Assembly: GCA_025210455.1 (NCBI GenBank)
Contig: JAOARQ010000044.1
Location: 62,001 to 126,000 of the forward strand
DNA from: Pelagimonas sp.
Lineage (GTDB): Bacteria; Pseudomonadota; Alphaproteobacteria; Rhodobacterales; Rhodobacteraceae
Length of the DNA stretch: 64,000 bases
Direction of reading: 5' to 3'
This document shows, in pieces, positions 9,121-20,655 of the stretch (position 1 is its first letter; the number at the start of each line of letters is the position of its first letter). The translations under genes were made by a program, and so were the position numbers. The notes beneath the pieces were generated by a model. That model was not told the DNA's origin, ran no database searches, and was given only the letters and a program-made list of their open reading frames with translations.

Positions 9121-9270
9121 ATGAATCAGCACAGACATTCCCTGCGCCCGGCGCGCAAACAGATTTCCGGTGCCACCCGTGCCCGTCCGACAGCGGCGGC
9201 GGCACTCTTGGTGGCCACTGTTTTGTCATTGCCTTTTGCCGCTTTGGCAATGTTGCAACTGCTTATGTAA
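9121..9270 (+). CDS. Small single-pass membrane protein (49 aa)
   Basis: A 49-codon frame opens at an ATG 46 bases from the divergent GNAT start and ends directly at the terminator hairpin shared with tyrS. The product has a basic N-terminus (MNQHRHSLRPARKQ) and one hydrophobic segment from about residue 25 to the end (AAAALLVATVLSLPFAALAM). The topology is that of a typical small membrane protein or an uncleaved signal anchor. CAGGGC just upstream is a weak ribosome site. No family recognised. Confidence 0.45.
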   Translation: MNQHRHSLRPARKQISGATRARPTAAAALLVATVLSLPFAALAMLQLLM

Positions 9271-9297
9271 AAGCCCCGAACCTGCGTCCGGGGCTTT
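9270..9297 (-). terminator. Intrinsic terminator of tyrS
   Basis: A 9-bp stem (AAAGCCCCG with CGGGGCTTT, 10-base loop) lies 12 bases past the tyrS stop and ends in a T-run on the minus strand. The plus strand has a weaker T-run, so it could also end the small 9121-9270 transcript. Confidence 0.85.
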
Positions 9298-9309
9298 GAG
9301 ACGAGACGA

Positions 9310-10563
9310 TCAGTCTGCCAGCTTGACCAGAGCGTGACGCTTTTTGCCTGCGCTCAGCTTGATCGGCGAAGACAGTGCCTGCGCATCCAGCACCAGCCCA
9401 GCCTCACTCAGGGCAGCATCATCCAGCTTTGCGCCGTTTTCGGAAATCAGGCGCTTGGCCTCTTTGCCGGATTTTGCCAGACCCGAACGCACAATCAACT
9501 GCACGATGGAAATGCCATCGCCAATTTCTTCGGCGGTCAGTTCAAGGGTTGGCAGGTCATCACCCACGCCGCCCTTTTCGAACACTTCGCGCGCAGTCTG
9601 TTCTGCGGCGGCAGCGGCCTCGGCCCCGTGACACAGTGATGTCACCGCATTGGCCAGCACGATCTTGGCATCGTTGATTTCCGACCCGGCCAGTGCGCCC
9701 AGACGCTCACATTCGTCGACTGGCATTTCGGTATAGAGTTTGAGGAACCGCCCCACATCCGCATCGGTGGTGTTGCGCCAGAACTGCCAGAATTCATAGG
9801 GCGAACGCATATCCGCATTCAGCCAGACAGCACCATCCGCAGATTTGCCCATCTTTTTGCCATCCGAAGTGGTCAGCAGTGGCGAGGTCAGGCCGTAAAT
9901 CTGCTTGTCGATCACCCGGCGCGTCAGGTCGATGCCGTTGACGATATTGCCCCATTGGTCAGATCCACCGAACTGCACCAGACAGCCGTAGCGGCGGTTC
10001 AGTTCAAGGAAATCATAGGCCTGCAGGATCATATAGTTGAACTCCAGAAAGGACAGCGACTGTTCGCGATCCAGACGGGATTTCACCGATTCAAACGACA
10101 GCATCCGGTTCACGCTGAAATGGCGGCCAATATCGCGCAGGAACTCAAGATAGTTCAGCCCGTCCAGCCATTCCGCATTGTTCAGCATCAGCGCCGGAGT
10201 GTCCGCGCGGTCGTAATCGAGATATTTGGCAAAAACCTTTTTGATCCCGGCGATATTGTCGTCGATCTGATCCGGGGTCAGCAGCGGACGTTCATCGGCG
10301 CGAAACGACGGATCACCCACTTTGGTGGTGCCGCCGCCCATCAGGGTGATCGGCTGATGCCCGGTTTTTTGCAGCCAGCGCAGCATCATGATCTGGATCA
10401 GCGATCCAACATGCAGAGATTTCGCTGTGGCGTCAAAACCGATATAGCCCGGAACCACGCCCTTGATCAGCGCCTCGTCCAGGTTCTGATAATCGGTGCA
10501 ATCGGCAAGAAAGCCGCGCTCCATCATGACACGCATGAAGTCCGATTTGGGATGGTAGGTCAT
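9310..10563 (-). CDS. tyrS: Tyrosyl-tRNA synthetase
   Basis: A 417-residue class I synthetase that charges tRNA-Tyr. The start [20 protein letters not shown] follows GAGGTGAACCC. The HIGH-type motif is LHVGS and the KMSKS-type loop is DGKKMGKS. The tyrosine pocket residues appear in [17 protein letters not shown] and [19 protein letters not shown]-terminal S4 RNA-binding domain is visible ([20 protein letters not shown]). Divergent from anmK across 61 bases. Confidence 0.97.
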   Translation of the reverse strand: MTYHPKSDFMRVMMERGFLADCTDYQNLDEALIKGVVPGYIGFDATAKSLHVGSLIQIMMLRWLQKTGHQPITLMGGGTTKVGDPSFRADERPLLTPDQIDDNIAGIKKVFAKYLDYDRADTPALMLNNAEWLDGLNYLEFLRDIGRHFSVNRMLSFESVKSRLDREQSLSFLEFNYMILQAYDFLELNRRYGCLVQFGGSDQWGNIVNGIDLTRRVIDKQIYGLTSPLLTTSDGKKMGKSADGAVWLNADMRSPYEFWQFWRNTTDADVGRFLKLYTEMPVDECERLGALAGSEINDAKIVLANAVTSLCHGAEAAAAAEQTAREVFEKGGVGDDLPTLELTAEEIGDGISIVQLIVRSGLAKSGKEAKRLISENGAKLDDAALSEAGLVLDAQALSSPIKLSAGKKRHALVKLAD

Positions 10564-10624
10564 GGGTTCACCTCTATATACTTCGGCTGCACGTATAAGG
10601 CTGACAAAGGCTGAGGGGAAGAGC

Positions 10625-11719
10625 ATGTTGAAGGGTGAGGCGATCTGGGCGCTTGGGGCGATGTCAGGCACGTCACTGGATGGGGTGGATGCCGCGATGA
10701 TCCACACCGATGGTGAGGTGATCTTTGAATTTGGCCCTTCTGAGTACCGGCCTTACTCTGAAACGGAACGCGCTACCCTGCAGGCGGCTTTGGGCAAATG
10801 GCAGGGCGATGATATCGCCGCCGCGCTTACGGTCTGTCATGAGGCGCATCTGGATGTGTTGTCACGCTTTGATGGTGTGGATCTGGTGGGGTTTCATGGG
10901 CAGACGCTGGCGCATGATCCCAAAGGGCGCGGCACGCATCAGGTGGGGGATGGCGATCTGCTGGCCGAGAGGCTGGGCTGCCCGGTGGTCTGGGATTTTC
11001 GCAGCACCGATGTTGATCTGGGCGGCGAAGGCGCGCCGCTTGCGCCCTTCTATCACTTTGCCTGCGCTCAGAAAATTGGGGCCACCCGGCCAATTGGCTT
11101 TCTTAATCTGGGTGGAGTTGGCAATCTCACATGGATTGATCCGCGCAAATCTGCACCGCAGGATCCCGGCGCGCTTCTGGCTTTTGACACGGGCCCTGCG
11201 AATGCGCCGCTCAATGATCTGATGCAGCAGCGGTTGGGGCAGGATTGCGATCTTGATGGCAGGCTGGCCCGGCAGGGGCGTGTCGAAGATGGCGCGTTAG
11301 AACTGTTCCTCGCCGAAAGCTATTTCCGTAAAATTCCACCCAAATCGCTGGACCGCGATGATTTTGCGCTGATGTTGGATCTGGTGCGCGAATTGTCTGA
11401 TGCGGATGCGGCGGCCACGATGACAGCCATGGCGGCCACGGCGGTGATGCAGGGGATGGAACATTGCCCGGAGCTGCCAGAAAAACTGCTGGTTACCGGG
11501 GGCGGGCGCAAAAACCCGGTCATGATGCGCATGTTAGAGGTCGGGCTGGATTGCCCGGTTGAGCCAATCGAATCTGTTGGTCTTGATGGCGATATGCTTG
11601 AAGCACAGGCCTTTGCCTTTCTGGCGGTGCGCGCGGCGCGTGGGCTGCCAACCTCGGCCCCGTCAACCACAGGTGTGGGCACAGCGATTGGCGGCGGGCG
11701 CATCAGCAGGCCCGCATAA
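10625..11719 (+). CDS. anmK: Anhydro-N-acetylmuramic acid kinase
   Basis: A 364-residue sugar kinase of the ASKHA superfamily that phosphorylates and opens anhydroMurNAc during cell-wall recycling. The start ATG 10625 follows GAGGGGAAGAGC. The phosphate-binding loop is [53 protein letters not shown] and [17 protein letters not shown] are family signatures. Length fits the family. Pairing with tyrS is a common gene order in the group, as I recall. Confidence 0.95.
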   Translation: MLKGEAIWALGAMSGTSLDGVDAAMIHTDGEVIFEFGPSEYRPYSETERATLQAALGKWQGDDIAAALTVCHEAHLDVLSRFDGVDLVGFHGQTLAHDPKGRGTHQVGDGDLLAERLGCPVVWDFRSTDVDLGGEGAPLAPFYHFACAQKIGATRPIGFLNLGGVGNLTWIDPRKSAPQDPGALLAFDTGPANAPLNDLMQQRLGQDCDLDGRLARQGRVEDGALELFLAESYFRKIPPKSLDRDDFALMLDLVRELSDADAAATMTAMAATAVMQGMEHCPELPEKLLVTGGGRKNPVMMRMLEVGLDCPVEPIESVGLDGDMLEAQAFAFLAVRAARGLPTSAPSTTGVGTAIGGGRISRPA

Positions 11720-11751
11720 AACGGCCCCACCTGTCTGGGCGGGGCCGTTTT
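11718..11751 (+). terminator. Intrinsic terminator of anmK
   Basis: An 11-bp stem AAAACGGCCCC / GGGGCCGTTTT with a 12-base loop, starting within the anmK stop codon and ending in a T-run. Confidence 0.9.
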
Positions 11752-11805
11752 GAGCGCTATTGGTTTATCCCGAAGCTAATCGGAATGGCTTGCCCCTATG
11801 ACTTA

Positions 11806-11868
11806 GACCAGTCCCCGACCGCGGGTGGGGGCAAAGCCCCCGCCCATGGGGGCGGTCGGGGGCTGGTC
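11806..11868. repeat. Large GC-rich nested inverted repeat
   Basis: The outer arms (11806-11822 with 11852-11868) are 17 bp with one mismatch. They enclose an inner stem (GGGTGGGGGC, loop AAA, GCCCCCGCCC) and ATG. It lies between the anmK terminator and the katG stop. It has no T-tract; it may be a repeated extragenic palindrome or an mRNA 3' stabiliser for katG. Confidence 0.6.
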
Positions 11869-11927
11869 GGCGGTGCCGACCTGGTGAAAGACAGGAAAGC
11901 CTTGCGTCAGGTTTCCCAATTGATGCC

Positions 11928-14198
<2,271 letters not shown>

Positions 14199-15086
14199 AT
14201 GGAAAATATCTCGTTGAAACAGCTGCGCTATTTCGTGGCACTGGCAGAGGCGCAGCACTTTGGCCGGGCGGCGGATCTCTGTGCGATCTCACAACCGGCT
14301 TTGTCGTTGCAAATCAAAGAGCTGGAGACCACCTTGGCTGTGCCTTTGTTCGAACGTGGCACGCGCTCTGTGCGGCTGACGCGGCTGGGTCAGGTGCTGG
14401 CGAAACGGGCAGAAGATATCCTGAATGAGGTGCGCGATTTCGCGGATACCGCGCGGGCCTCAAAGGATGACTGGCAGGGGGATCTGCGGCTGGGGCTGAT
14501 CCCGACGATTGCCCCCTATCTTTTGCCCAAAATCGCGCTGAAACTGGCGCAGCATTTTCCACAGATTGATCTGGCCCCGATCGAAGCCAAGACCGACAAG
14601 CTGGTCACGCGCCTGCAACGCGGGCAGTTGGATCTGGCGATCATGGCGCTGCCTGTTGGCGCGCCGGGGCTGACAGAGTTTCCCCTGTTCGAAGAAAGCT
14701 TTTTGCTGGTGCGCACTGCCAAAGACGCGGGCAAGCCGGTGCCGGATGTAGCGAAACTTGGCCTGATGCGGTTGCTGCTTTTGGAAGAGGGGCATTGTTT
14801 TCGCGATCAGGCGCTGTCCTTTTGCAACCTGCCGACGCAGACCCCGCAAGATCTGCTGGAAGGCAGTTCGCTCTCGACGCTGGTGCAGATGGTCAGCGCC
14901 GGGATCGGCGTGACGCTTTTGCCGGAAATGGCGCGGCAAGTGGAAACCGCCTCGGCTGATGTGGAAACCCTGCGTTTTTCCGATCCCCAGCCCAAACGGC
15001 AGGTCGGGGCGGTCTGGCGTAAAACCGCTCCTCAGGGGGATCGCTACAAACGGATCCTGAACACGCTGTTCGAGGACACGCTTTAG
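14199..15086 (+). CDS. oxyR: Hydrogen peroxide-sensing LysR-type regulator OxyR
   Basis: 295 residues. The N-terminal LysR helix-turn-helix is at about 4-62 (LKQLRYFVALAEAQHFGRAA, ISQPALSLQIKELE). The effector domain carries GHCFRDQALSFC with Cys200 and Cys209, matching the redox-active pair Cys199/Cys208 of E. coli OxyR in spacing and context. That separates it from generic LysR proteins. Its divergent position to katG fits peroxide-dependent activation of katG. The 3' end overlaps thiX by 4 bases on the opposite strand. Confidence 0.95.
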   Translation: MENISLKQLRYFVALAEAQHFGRAADLCAISQPALSLQIKELETTLAVPLFERGTRSVRLTRLGQVLAKRAEDILNEVRDFADTARASKDDWQGDLRLGLIPTIAPYLLPKIALKLAQHFPQIDLAPIEAKTDKLVTRLQRGQLDLAIMALPVGAPGLTEFPLFEESFLLVRTAKDAGKPVPDVAKLGLMRLLLLEEGHCFRDQALSFCNLPTQTPQDLLEGSSLSTLVQMVSAGIGVTLLPEMARQVETASADVETLRFSDPQPKRQVGAVWRKTAPQGDRYKRILNTLFEDTL

Positions 15087-15817
15087 TCCTGATCAAGATG
15101 CTGCAAACGGGTGGCCAGCTTGCCCACCGCCCAATGCAGTGTCACGGTCATCAGCGCCAGCGTGATCAGGCTGGCAAACATCAGATCAATCTTGGCGCGC
15201 CCATTGGCCAATAGCATCAGATAACCCAGGCCCTGCGAGGCCCCAACCCATTCGCCAATCACCGCGCCGATGGGGGCATAGACCGCCGCCAGTCGCAAGC
15301 CAGAGGCCAGCGAGGGCAGGGCATGTGGAATGCGGATATGCCACATCACCCGTGCAGGTTTCGCCCCCATGGTCTGCGCCAGATCCAGCAGCCCCGCAGG
15401 GGTGCGCGACAGACCGTCATAAAAGGCCGAGGTCACCGGGAAATAGATGATCAGCACCGCCATCACGATTTTCGAAGCCACCCCATAGCCAAACCACAGT
15501 GTCAGGATCGGGGCCAGCGCAAAGACCGGCACCGCCTGTGTGAAGACCAGCAGGGGCAGCATCAGCCGCGCCATTGTGGGGGAAAAGGCCAGTTGCACGG
15601 CGGTCAGCGCCCCCAGTGCGGTGCCAATCGTGAGCCCCAGCAGAACCTCATAGCCGGTGACCAGCGCATGACCTGCGATGATTTCCCAGTTGCTGGCAAA
15701 GGCCTGCGCCACGCGCAGGGGGTCGGGCAGAATGAAATGCGGGGCCTGTGTGATCCAGACTATGGCTTGCCACAGGGCAACCCCCAGAAGGCTTGCAAAA
15801 AGCGCGCTGCGGCTCAT
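15083..15817 (-). CDS. thiX: ABC transporter permease for thiamine pyrimidine precursor
   Basis: A 244-residue inner-membrane permease of the nitrate/taurine/sulfonate-type ABC family. Several hydrophobic helices are evident, and the EAA loop lies in GLLDLAQTMGAKPARVMWHI. The start overlaps the stop of the ATPase gene as ATGA. As the last gene of the TPP-controlled thi operon it should be the ThiX component that imports formylaminopyrimidine or HMP-type thiamine breakdown products. That substrate is inferred from context. Confidence 0.88.
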   Translation of the reverse strand: MSRSALFASLLGVALWQAIVWITQAPHFILPDPLRVAQAFASNWEIIAGHALVTGYEVLLGLTIGTALGALTAVQLAFSPTMARLMLPLLVFTQAVPVFALAPILTLWFGYGVASKIVMAVLIIYFPVTSAFYDGLSRTPAGLLDLAQTMGAKPARVMWHIRIPHALPSLASGLRLAAVYAPIGAVIGEWVGASQGLGYLMLLANGRAKIDLMFASLITLALMTVTLHWAVGKLATRLQHLDQD

Positions 15818-16545
15818 GTGTTTGGCTTTCGAAGGTGATCCAACAGCGCGGCCTGCGCCTGCAAGACATCGGGGTTATCCGCATCGCGAATTGGGGGATT
15901 TGGGGGCAGGGGCCAGTCCTGCGTACCGCCCGGCGACAGTACCGTAACCTGATGGCCCAGACGGCAGGCCTCGGCCGGATCATGGGTCACCAGAAGCACG
16001 GTTTTTCCCTGCAAAAGACCTGCGGCCAGATCCTGCATATCGGCCCGCGTGCCTGCATCCAGTGCCGAAAAAGGTTCGTCCAGCAGCACCACGGGGCGCT
16101 CTTCCATCAAACAACGGGCGAGGGCTGCGCGCTGACGCATGCCACCCGACAGGGCGCTGGGTTTGCGGCACCCATAGGCCCCCAGACCCACGCGTTCAAT
16201 CAACTGATCCGCCCGCGCCAGATCCGGGGGCTCTGCGCGCAGTCGCGCCCCCAGCAGCACGTTTTCACGCACCGTCAGCCAGGGAAGCAGCAGATCGGTC
16301 TGTGCCATATAGCTGGCGCGCCCCGTCACAGGCCGCCCGTCATTGGTGGCAATCTGCCCGTCAAACGTTCCGGCCATGTCCAGCCCCAGCACCAGCCGCA
16401 AAACGGTGGATTTCCCCACGCCGGATTTCCCCAGAAGGCAGCTCCAGTGGCCTGCGCCAAAGCGCAGGTCGATCTGCGAGAAAATCGCTTTCCCCTGAAC
16501 CTGATAGCTGCCCCGAAGGGTGATTTCCGGCGCGGGCTGTGTCAT
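15814..16545 (-). CDS. thiZ: ABC transporter ATPase for thiamine pyrimidine precursor
   Basis: 243 residues, start MTQPAPEITLRGSYQVQGKA at 16545 overlapping the tenA stop as ATGA. Walker A is GKSGVGKST, the Q-loop YMAQTDLLLPW, the signature LSGGMRQRAALARCL, and Walker B VVLLDEPFSALD, followed by the switch His in LLVTHD. It powers the ThiXYZ importer. The operon position with thiY and thiX sets the assignment; the sequence alone says only NitT/TauT-type ATPase. Confidence 0.9.
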   Translation of the reverse strand: MTQPAPEITLRGSYQVQGKAIFSQIDLRFGAGHWSCLLGKSGVGKSTVLRLVLGLDMAGTFDGQIATNDGRPVTGRASYMAQTDLLLPWLTVRENVLLGARLRAEPPDLARADQLIERVGLGAYGCRKPSALSGGMRQRAALARCLMEERPVVLLDEPFSALDAGTRADMQDLAAGLLQGKTVLLVTHDPAEACRLGHQVTVLSPGGTQDWPLPPNPPIRDADNPDVLQAQAALLDHLRKPNT

Positions 16546-17225
16546 GGGGTCAGACCCATATCCCAAAAGCCCACCTCAAGCTGGGTTGCCATGCGGAACC
16601 GTTCCTGAAGCGCAGCCCACCTCGGGCTGGATTGGAAATCCTCCCCCAGACGCCGGACGACGGCGCTGTCCAGCAAAACACCCACCGCAGACATGGCCTC
16701 TTGATAGCCCGCATCCGCATAGGTGGCGATCCAGTCTTTATAGCGGGTCTCGGGCGCGGCCTCAGCGGCAAGACGCAGGCCAATTTCGCCATAACCAAAG
16801 CAGCAGGGCGCCAGCGCCGCCAGCAGATCAAGAAAATCCCCCTGCTGCCCGGCATCCAGCACATAGCGGGTATAGGCGACGTTGGCGACCTCTTCGCGGG
16901 TGGCAAAAAGATCCTGTTCGGAAATGCCCTGTTCGGCGCAGGCGCGCACATGCAGATCCATTTCATGGTTCACCAGCGCATCCACGGTGCTGGCGCAGGT
17001 CTTCATTTCATCCAGCGTTTCGGCCTTGACCACGCCCAGTGACCAGGCCCGGGCAAAATGCACCAGAAAGACGTAATCCTGCTTGAGATAGTGCACAAAG
17101 CAGTCCCATGGCAGGGATCCATCCCCTAGCCCCTGAACAAAATCATGCCGGGTGTAGGATGCCCATTCCTGCGGGCATCCCTGTTTCAGCGCCGCAAAAA
17201 CGCGGCCATAATTTGCTGTGCTCAT
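16542..17225 (-). CDS. tenA: Aminopyrimidine aminohydrolase / thiaminase II
   Basis: A 227-residue all-helical TenA protein that hydrolyses aminomethylpyrimidine from degraded thiamine to HMP. WDCFVHYLKQDYVFLVHFAR, VNHEMDLHVR and ALAPCCFGYGEIG are family motifs; the Cys pair contains the expected nucleophile (Cys135 in B. subtilis TenA). It lies between the thiY and thiZ genes and overlaps both by 4 bases, tying salvage hydrolysis directly to import. Confidence 0.93.
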   Translation of the reverse strand: MSTANYGRVFAALKQGCPQEWASYTRHDFVQGLGDGSLPWDCFVHYLKQDYVFLVHFARAWSLGVVKAETLDEMKTCASTVDALVNHEMDLHVRACAEQGISEQDLFATREEVANVAYTRYVLDAGQQGDFLDLLAALAPCCFGYGEIGLRLAAEAAPETRYKDWIATYADAGYQEAMSAVGVLLDSAVVRRLGEDFQSSPRWAALQERFRMATQLEVGFWDMGLTP

Positions 17226-18160
17226 GGTTTGGTCACATCAATGGCGATGGTCGACACATCGTTGACCGATGGCACCAGACCCGCATCATGCAAAAAGGTT
17301 TCAAAGGCCGCATAACGCCCCTGATCCATTGCGGTCGGGCGCAGGGCGAAGCGTGGTAGCGTATCCACCCAGGCGCGGGCGTTCAACTCGTCTTGCAGTT
17401 CCTTTGAGGTGCCCGCAAAGATATCCCAGCTGTCTTCGGGGTGGTTCACAATGTACTGTGTCGCCTTTTCCGTTGCGGCCAGAAAGCGGCGGATCACGTC
17501 TTTGTCCATTGTGTCGGAATGGGCGACATAGATCAGCTCATCATAGGGGGGCAGGCCTTCCTCTTCGAGGTAAAAGCAATTGCCCTCAACGCCTTCGATC
17601 TCCATCTGGTTTAATTCAAAGTTGCGGAACGCCCCGATGACGGCGCTGACCTGACCGGACATCAGCGATGGCGACAAAGACCAGTTCACATTGACCATTT
17701 CAACCTCGTCTAGCGCCACCCCATGGGTGCCCAGAACGGTGCCCAGCATGGCCTCTTCCACGCCGCCCACGGAAAAGCCGACCTTCTTGCCTTTCAGATC
17801 TGCCGGGGTCTTGATCGGCCCGTCTTTCAGCGTCAGCAGACAGCTGAGCGGCGTGGCAACCAGCGTGCCAACCCGTTGCAGTGGCAGGCCTTCGTGGATC
17901 ATCAGATGCAGCTGCGGCTGATAGGAAATCGCCAGATCCGCCTGACCGGCAGCCACCAGCTTGGGCGGATCAGAGGGATCTGCCGGGGCGATGATATCAA
18001 CCTCAAGACCCTGATCCGCAAAATAGCCCTTTTCCTGTGCCACGATCACCGGGCCGTGGTCCGGGTTGACGAACCAATCAAGGATCAGGCTGACTTTGTC
18101 CTGTGCCATCAAAGGCGAGCCCATCAGCACCAGCGCTGTCGAGAAAGCTGTGAGTTTCAT
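17222..18160 (-). CDS. thiY: Thiamine pyrimidine precursor-binding protein
   Basis: 312 residues with a signal peptide (MKLTAFSTALVLMGSPLMAQ) and an NMT1/THI5-like periplasmic binding fold: VSLILDWFVNPDHGPVIVAQ, GYFADQGLEVDIIAPADPSD, AGQADLAISYQPQLHLM. The NPDH-type loop recalls ThiY and THI5 proteins that bind the HMP moiety. Its position in a TPP-riboswitch operon with tenA and thiD supports ThiY, the ligand receptor of ThiXYZ. Confidence 0.92.
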   Translation of the reverse strand: MKLTAFSTALVLMGSPLMAQDKVSLILDWFVNPDHGPVIVAQEKGYFADQGLEVDIIAPADPSDPPKLVAAGQADLAISYQPQLHLMIHEGLPLQRVGTLVATPLSCLLTLKDGPIKTPADLKGKKVGFSVGGVEEAMLGTVLGTHGVALDEVEMVNVNWSLSPSLMSGQVSAVIGAFRNFELNQMEIEGVEGNCFYLEEEGLPPYDELIYVAHSDTMDKDVIRRFLAATEKATQYIVNHPEDSWDIFAGTSKELQDELNARAWVDTLPRFALRPTAMDQGRYAAFETFLHDAGLVPSVNDVSTIAIDVTKP

Positions 18161-18172
18161 GTTGCGTACTCC

Positions 18173-18973
18173 TTACGCGTAGAAATTGTGAAAATGATGG
18201 GTGGGGCCGTGGCCCGTGCCGACTGAAAGCTGATCCGCCCCGGCAATTGCGCCTGCGACATAGGTTTTTGCCGCCTCAACCGCCTGTGGCAGCGCCAGCC
18301 CTTTGCCAATCTGCGCCGCCAGCGCCGACGACAGGGTGCAGCCGGTGCCATGGGTGTTCTTGGTTGGGGTGCGCGGGGCGTCGAACCAGTGGGTCTCATC
18401 CGCGGTGATCAGCGCATCGGGGCTGTCGGCACCATCAAGATGCCCGCCTTTCATCAGCACTGCCTGCACGCCCATATCACACAGGGCGCGGCCCTGTGTG
18501 ATCATCTCATCGCGGGTGCTGGCAGGCGAGCTGCCCAGCAGATGCGCTGCTTCGGGCAGGTTGGGGGTGATCACCTGTGCCAGAGGCAGCAGCGCGCTGC
18601 GCAGCGTGTCAATCGCATCGTCTTGCAGCAAAGGCGCGCCGCCTTTGGCGATCATTACCGGATCCAGCACCATCGGCACATCCGCATGATCTTGCAGCGC
18701 ATCGGCAACCGCCTGGGCAATTTCAGCATTGGCGATCATGCCGATTTTCACCGCATCCACGCGGATATCGGCAAAGATCGCTGCGATCTGCGCCTGCACA
18801 AAATCGGGTGGCACCAGATGCACCCCATGCACCCCTTGGGTGTTCTGGGCGGTCAGCGCGGTGATCACCGCCATGCCAAAGGCTCCATTTGCCGAGATGG
18901 ATTTCAGATCTGCCTGAATGCCCGCTCCGCCCGAAGGGTCAGAGCCAGCGATGGAAAGAACATTGGCAATCAT
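18173..18973 (-). CDS. thiD: Hydroxymethylpyrimidine/phosphomethylpyrimidine kinase
   Basis: A 266-residue ribokinase-fold kinase that phosphorylates HMP twice to HMP-PP. NVLSIAGSDPSGGAGIQADL at the N-terminus, MVLDPVMIAKGGAPL in the middle and the anion-hole motif NTHGTGCTLSSALAAQIGKG are diagnostic. Its ATG overlaps the thiE stop as ATGA. It supplies the pyrimidine half for ThiE. Confidence 0.96.
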   Translation of the reverse strand: MIANVLSIAGSDPSGGAGIQADLKSISANGAFGMAVITALTAQNTQGVHGVHLVPPDFVQAQIAAIFADIRVDAVKIGMIANAEIAQAVADALQDHADVPMVLDPVMIAKGGAPLLQDDAIDTLRSALLPLAQVITPNLPEAAHLLGSSPASTRDEMITQGRALCDMGVQAVLMKGGHLDGADSPDALITADETHWFDAPRTPTKNTHGTGCTLSSALAAQIGKGLALPQAVEAAKTYVAGAIAGADQLSVGTGHGPTHHFHNFYA

Positions 18974-19611
18974 GCGCCTGCTCCTGTGTCTGAGGAAAAG
19001 AAGGCCCGCGCCGCCTGTTCAGGATCGGGCTGGCCGCAAATCGCGGAAATCACCGAAAGCCCATCTGCCCCGGCGCTCAGCACCGGCGCCACATGGCTGG
19101 CGTTCAGCCCACCAATGGCCACAGTTGGCAGATGGCTGGCCTGCACCAGCGTTGCCAGCCCATCAAAGCCGATGGGGGCTTTGTGGTCGCTTTTGGTGGC
19201 GGTGGCAAAGACCGGCCCCAGCCCCAGATAATCAGCTGGGGTGCTGCGCGCGTCCTGCACCCGCTGCACTGTTTCACACGACAGCCCAAGGATTCGATCC
19301 GGCCCCAGCAGCGCACGGGCGCGTTCCGGGTTGCCATCGCTTTGCCCGATATGGGCACCGTCAACATCCGCCTGTACCGCCGCCTCGACATCGTCATTGA
19401 CCAGCAAGGGCACCCCGGTGCCCGCCAGCACCTGTTTCAGGGCAAGGGCCAGTTCGACCCGCTGGGCGGTGCTGGCGTGTTTGTCGCGCAGCTGCACCAT
19501 GGTCACACCGCCTGCGACAGCGCGGCGGACGGTGTTCACCACCCCAAGATCCGCGCATAACCCCGGATCGGTGATCAGATACAGCCGCAGATCCTGCGCC
19601 GTCAAAGCCAT
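18970..19611 (-). CDS. thiE: Thiamine phosphate synthase
   Basis: A 213-residue TIM-barrel enzyme that joins HMP-PP and thiazole phosphate. The start MALTAQDLRLYLITDPGLCA lies inside the 3' end of thiM (10-base overlap). LYLITDP, VTMVQLRDKHAS, LLVNDDVEAAVQADVDGAHI and VAIGGLNASHV are family motifs. It sits in the salvage operon between thiM and thiD, whose products make its two substrates. Confidence 0.95.
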   Translation of the reverse strand: MALTAQDLRLYLITDPGLCADLGVVNTVRRAVAGGVTMVQLRDKHASTAQRVELALALKQVLAGTGVPLLVNDDVEAAVQADVDGAHIGQSDGNPERARALLGPDRILGLSCETVQRVQDARSTPADYLGLGPVFATATKSDHKAPIGFDGLATLVQASHLPTVAIGGLNASHVAPVLSAGADGLSVISAICGQPDPEQAARAFFSSDTGAGA

Positions 19612-20393
19612 GTGATCAGCCCGCCGCTGTCCAGATCTTCGGGCTGCACCTGCGACAGCGCATCCAGAAACGCCACCTGAAAACTGCCGGGGCCTTTGGC
19701 TTGCGCATCGGCGCATTTGCCCGCCTCGCCAAACAGGGCCAGCGCGGTCACTGCGGCTTCAAAGGGGGCGGCCACGGCGGCGCAGGCCCCCATGACAGCG
19801 GTCAGCGAACAGCCCATGGCGGTGACTTTGGGCATCAGCGGCGATCCCCCTGCAACCCGCGCCGCGTGGGTGCCATCGGTGACGAAATCAACCTCGCCGG
19901 TGATGGCCATAACACAGCTGTGTTTTTGCGCCAGCGCGCGGGCAACCGTTTCGGCCGCATCCACACTATCGCCGCTGTCTACGCCTTTGCCTGCGGTTTC
20001 CCCGCCGCCGAAAGCCAGAATCTCAGAGGCATTGCCGCGCAGAATGCTGGGCCCCTGCGCCAGCAGATCCTGCGCCACCTTGGCACGATAGGGCGTGGCG
20101 AAATGGGCCACCGGATCCAGCACCCAGGGGGTGTCTGACGCCTTGGCCGCATCAATCGCTTTGGTCATCGAGGCCACCCATGCCGGGGACAGCGTGCCAA
20201 TGTTCACCGTCAGCGCGCCGCTGATCGGGGTGAAATCCGCCACTTCTTCCACCGCATGAACCATCGCAGGCGACGCTCCGGCGGCCAGCGTGACATTGGC
20301 CGCGATATTCATCGCCACAAAGTTGGTGATGCAATGCACCAGTGGGGCCTGGCTGCGTAGCTCTTGCAAAATGGGTTGGACTTTCACGGTCAT
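19602..20393 (-). CDS. thiM: Hydroxyethylthiazole kinase
   Basis: A 263-residue ribokinase-like kinase that salvages the thiazole half of thiamine. PLVHCITNFVAMNIAANVTL, ISGALTVNIGTLSPAWVASM, WVLDPVAHFATPYR and TAMGCSLTAVMGAC are conserved. The ATG at 20393 has GGAG only about 2 bases away; a GTG two codons on (20387) has better spacing and may be the true start. First gene of the operon, directly behind the TPP riboswitch. Confidence 0.95.
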   Translation of the reverse strand: MTVKVQPILQELRSQAPLVHCITNFVAMNIAANVTLAAGASPAMVHAVEEVADFTPISGALTVNIGTLSPAWVASMTKAIDAAKASDTPWVLDPVAHFATPYRAKVAQDLLAQGPSILRGNASEILAFGGGETAGKGVDSGDSVDAAETVARALAQKHSCVMAITGEVDFVTDGTHAARVAGGSPLMPKVTAMGCSLTAVMGACAAVAAPFEAAVTALALFGEAGKCADAQAKGPGSFQVAFLDALSQVQPEDLDSGGLITWL

Positions 20394-20429
20394 CTCTCCG
20401 ACCGGCGAAAGAAGGAGGGCGCGCTGCTC

Positions 20430-20513
20430 CCTTTGATACCTTCCCTCCGCCAGCATTATCTGGTTCAGGTTCAAAGGGTACTTCTCAGCCATAGGGCGCC
20501 CCCGGTCCTTTTG
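20430..20513 (-). promoter_or_regulatory. TPP (THI element) riboswitch
   Basis: On the minus strand the conserved TPP aptamer elements occur in order: CTGAGA (20483-20488), ACCCTTTGAACCTGA, then GGATAATGC-like GATAATGC and GGCGGAGGGAAGG. It ends about 40 bases before thiM, close enough to control translation or early termination. It should switch off the whole thiM-thiX operon when thiamine diphosphate is plentiful. Confidence 0.96.
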
Positions 20514-20655
20514 GGATAGGATCGAAGGCGAGGCAGGTCAATGGGGGAAATGACCCCGCCACAAATTGGATACGGGGGGCAGATCACGCTTTGACGCCTG
20601 CGCAATTTGGGGGATACAGGGCAAAACCAGAGGGCAAAACCAACAGGAGACCCCC

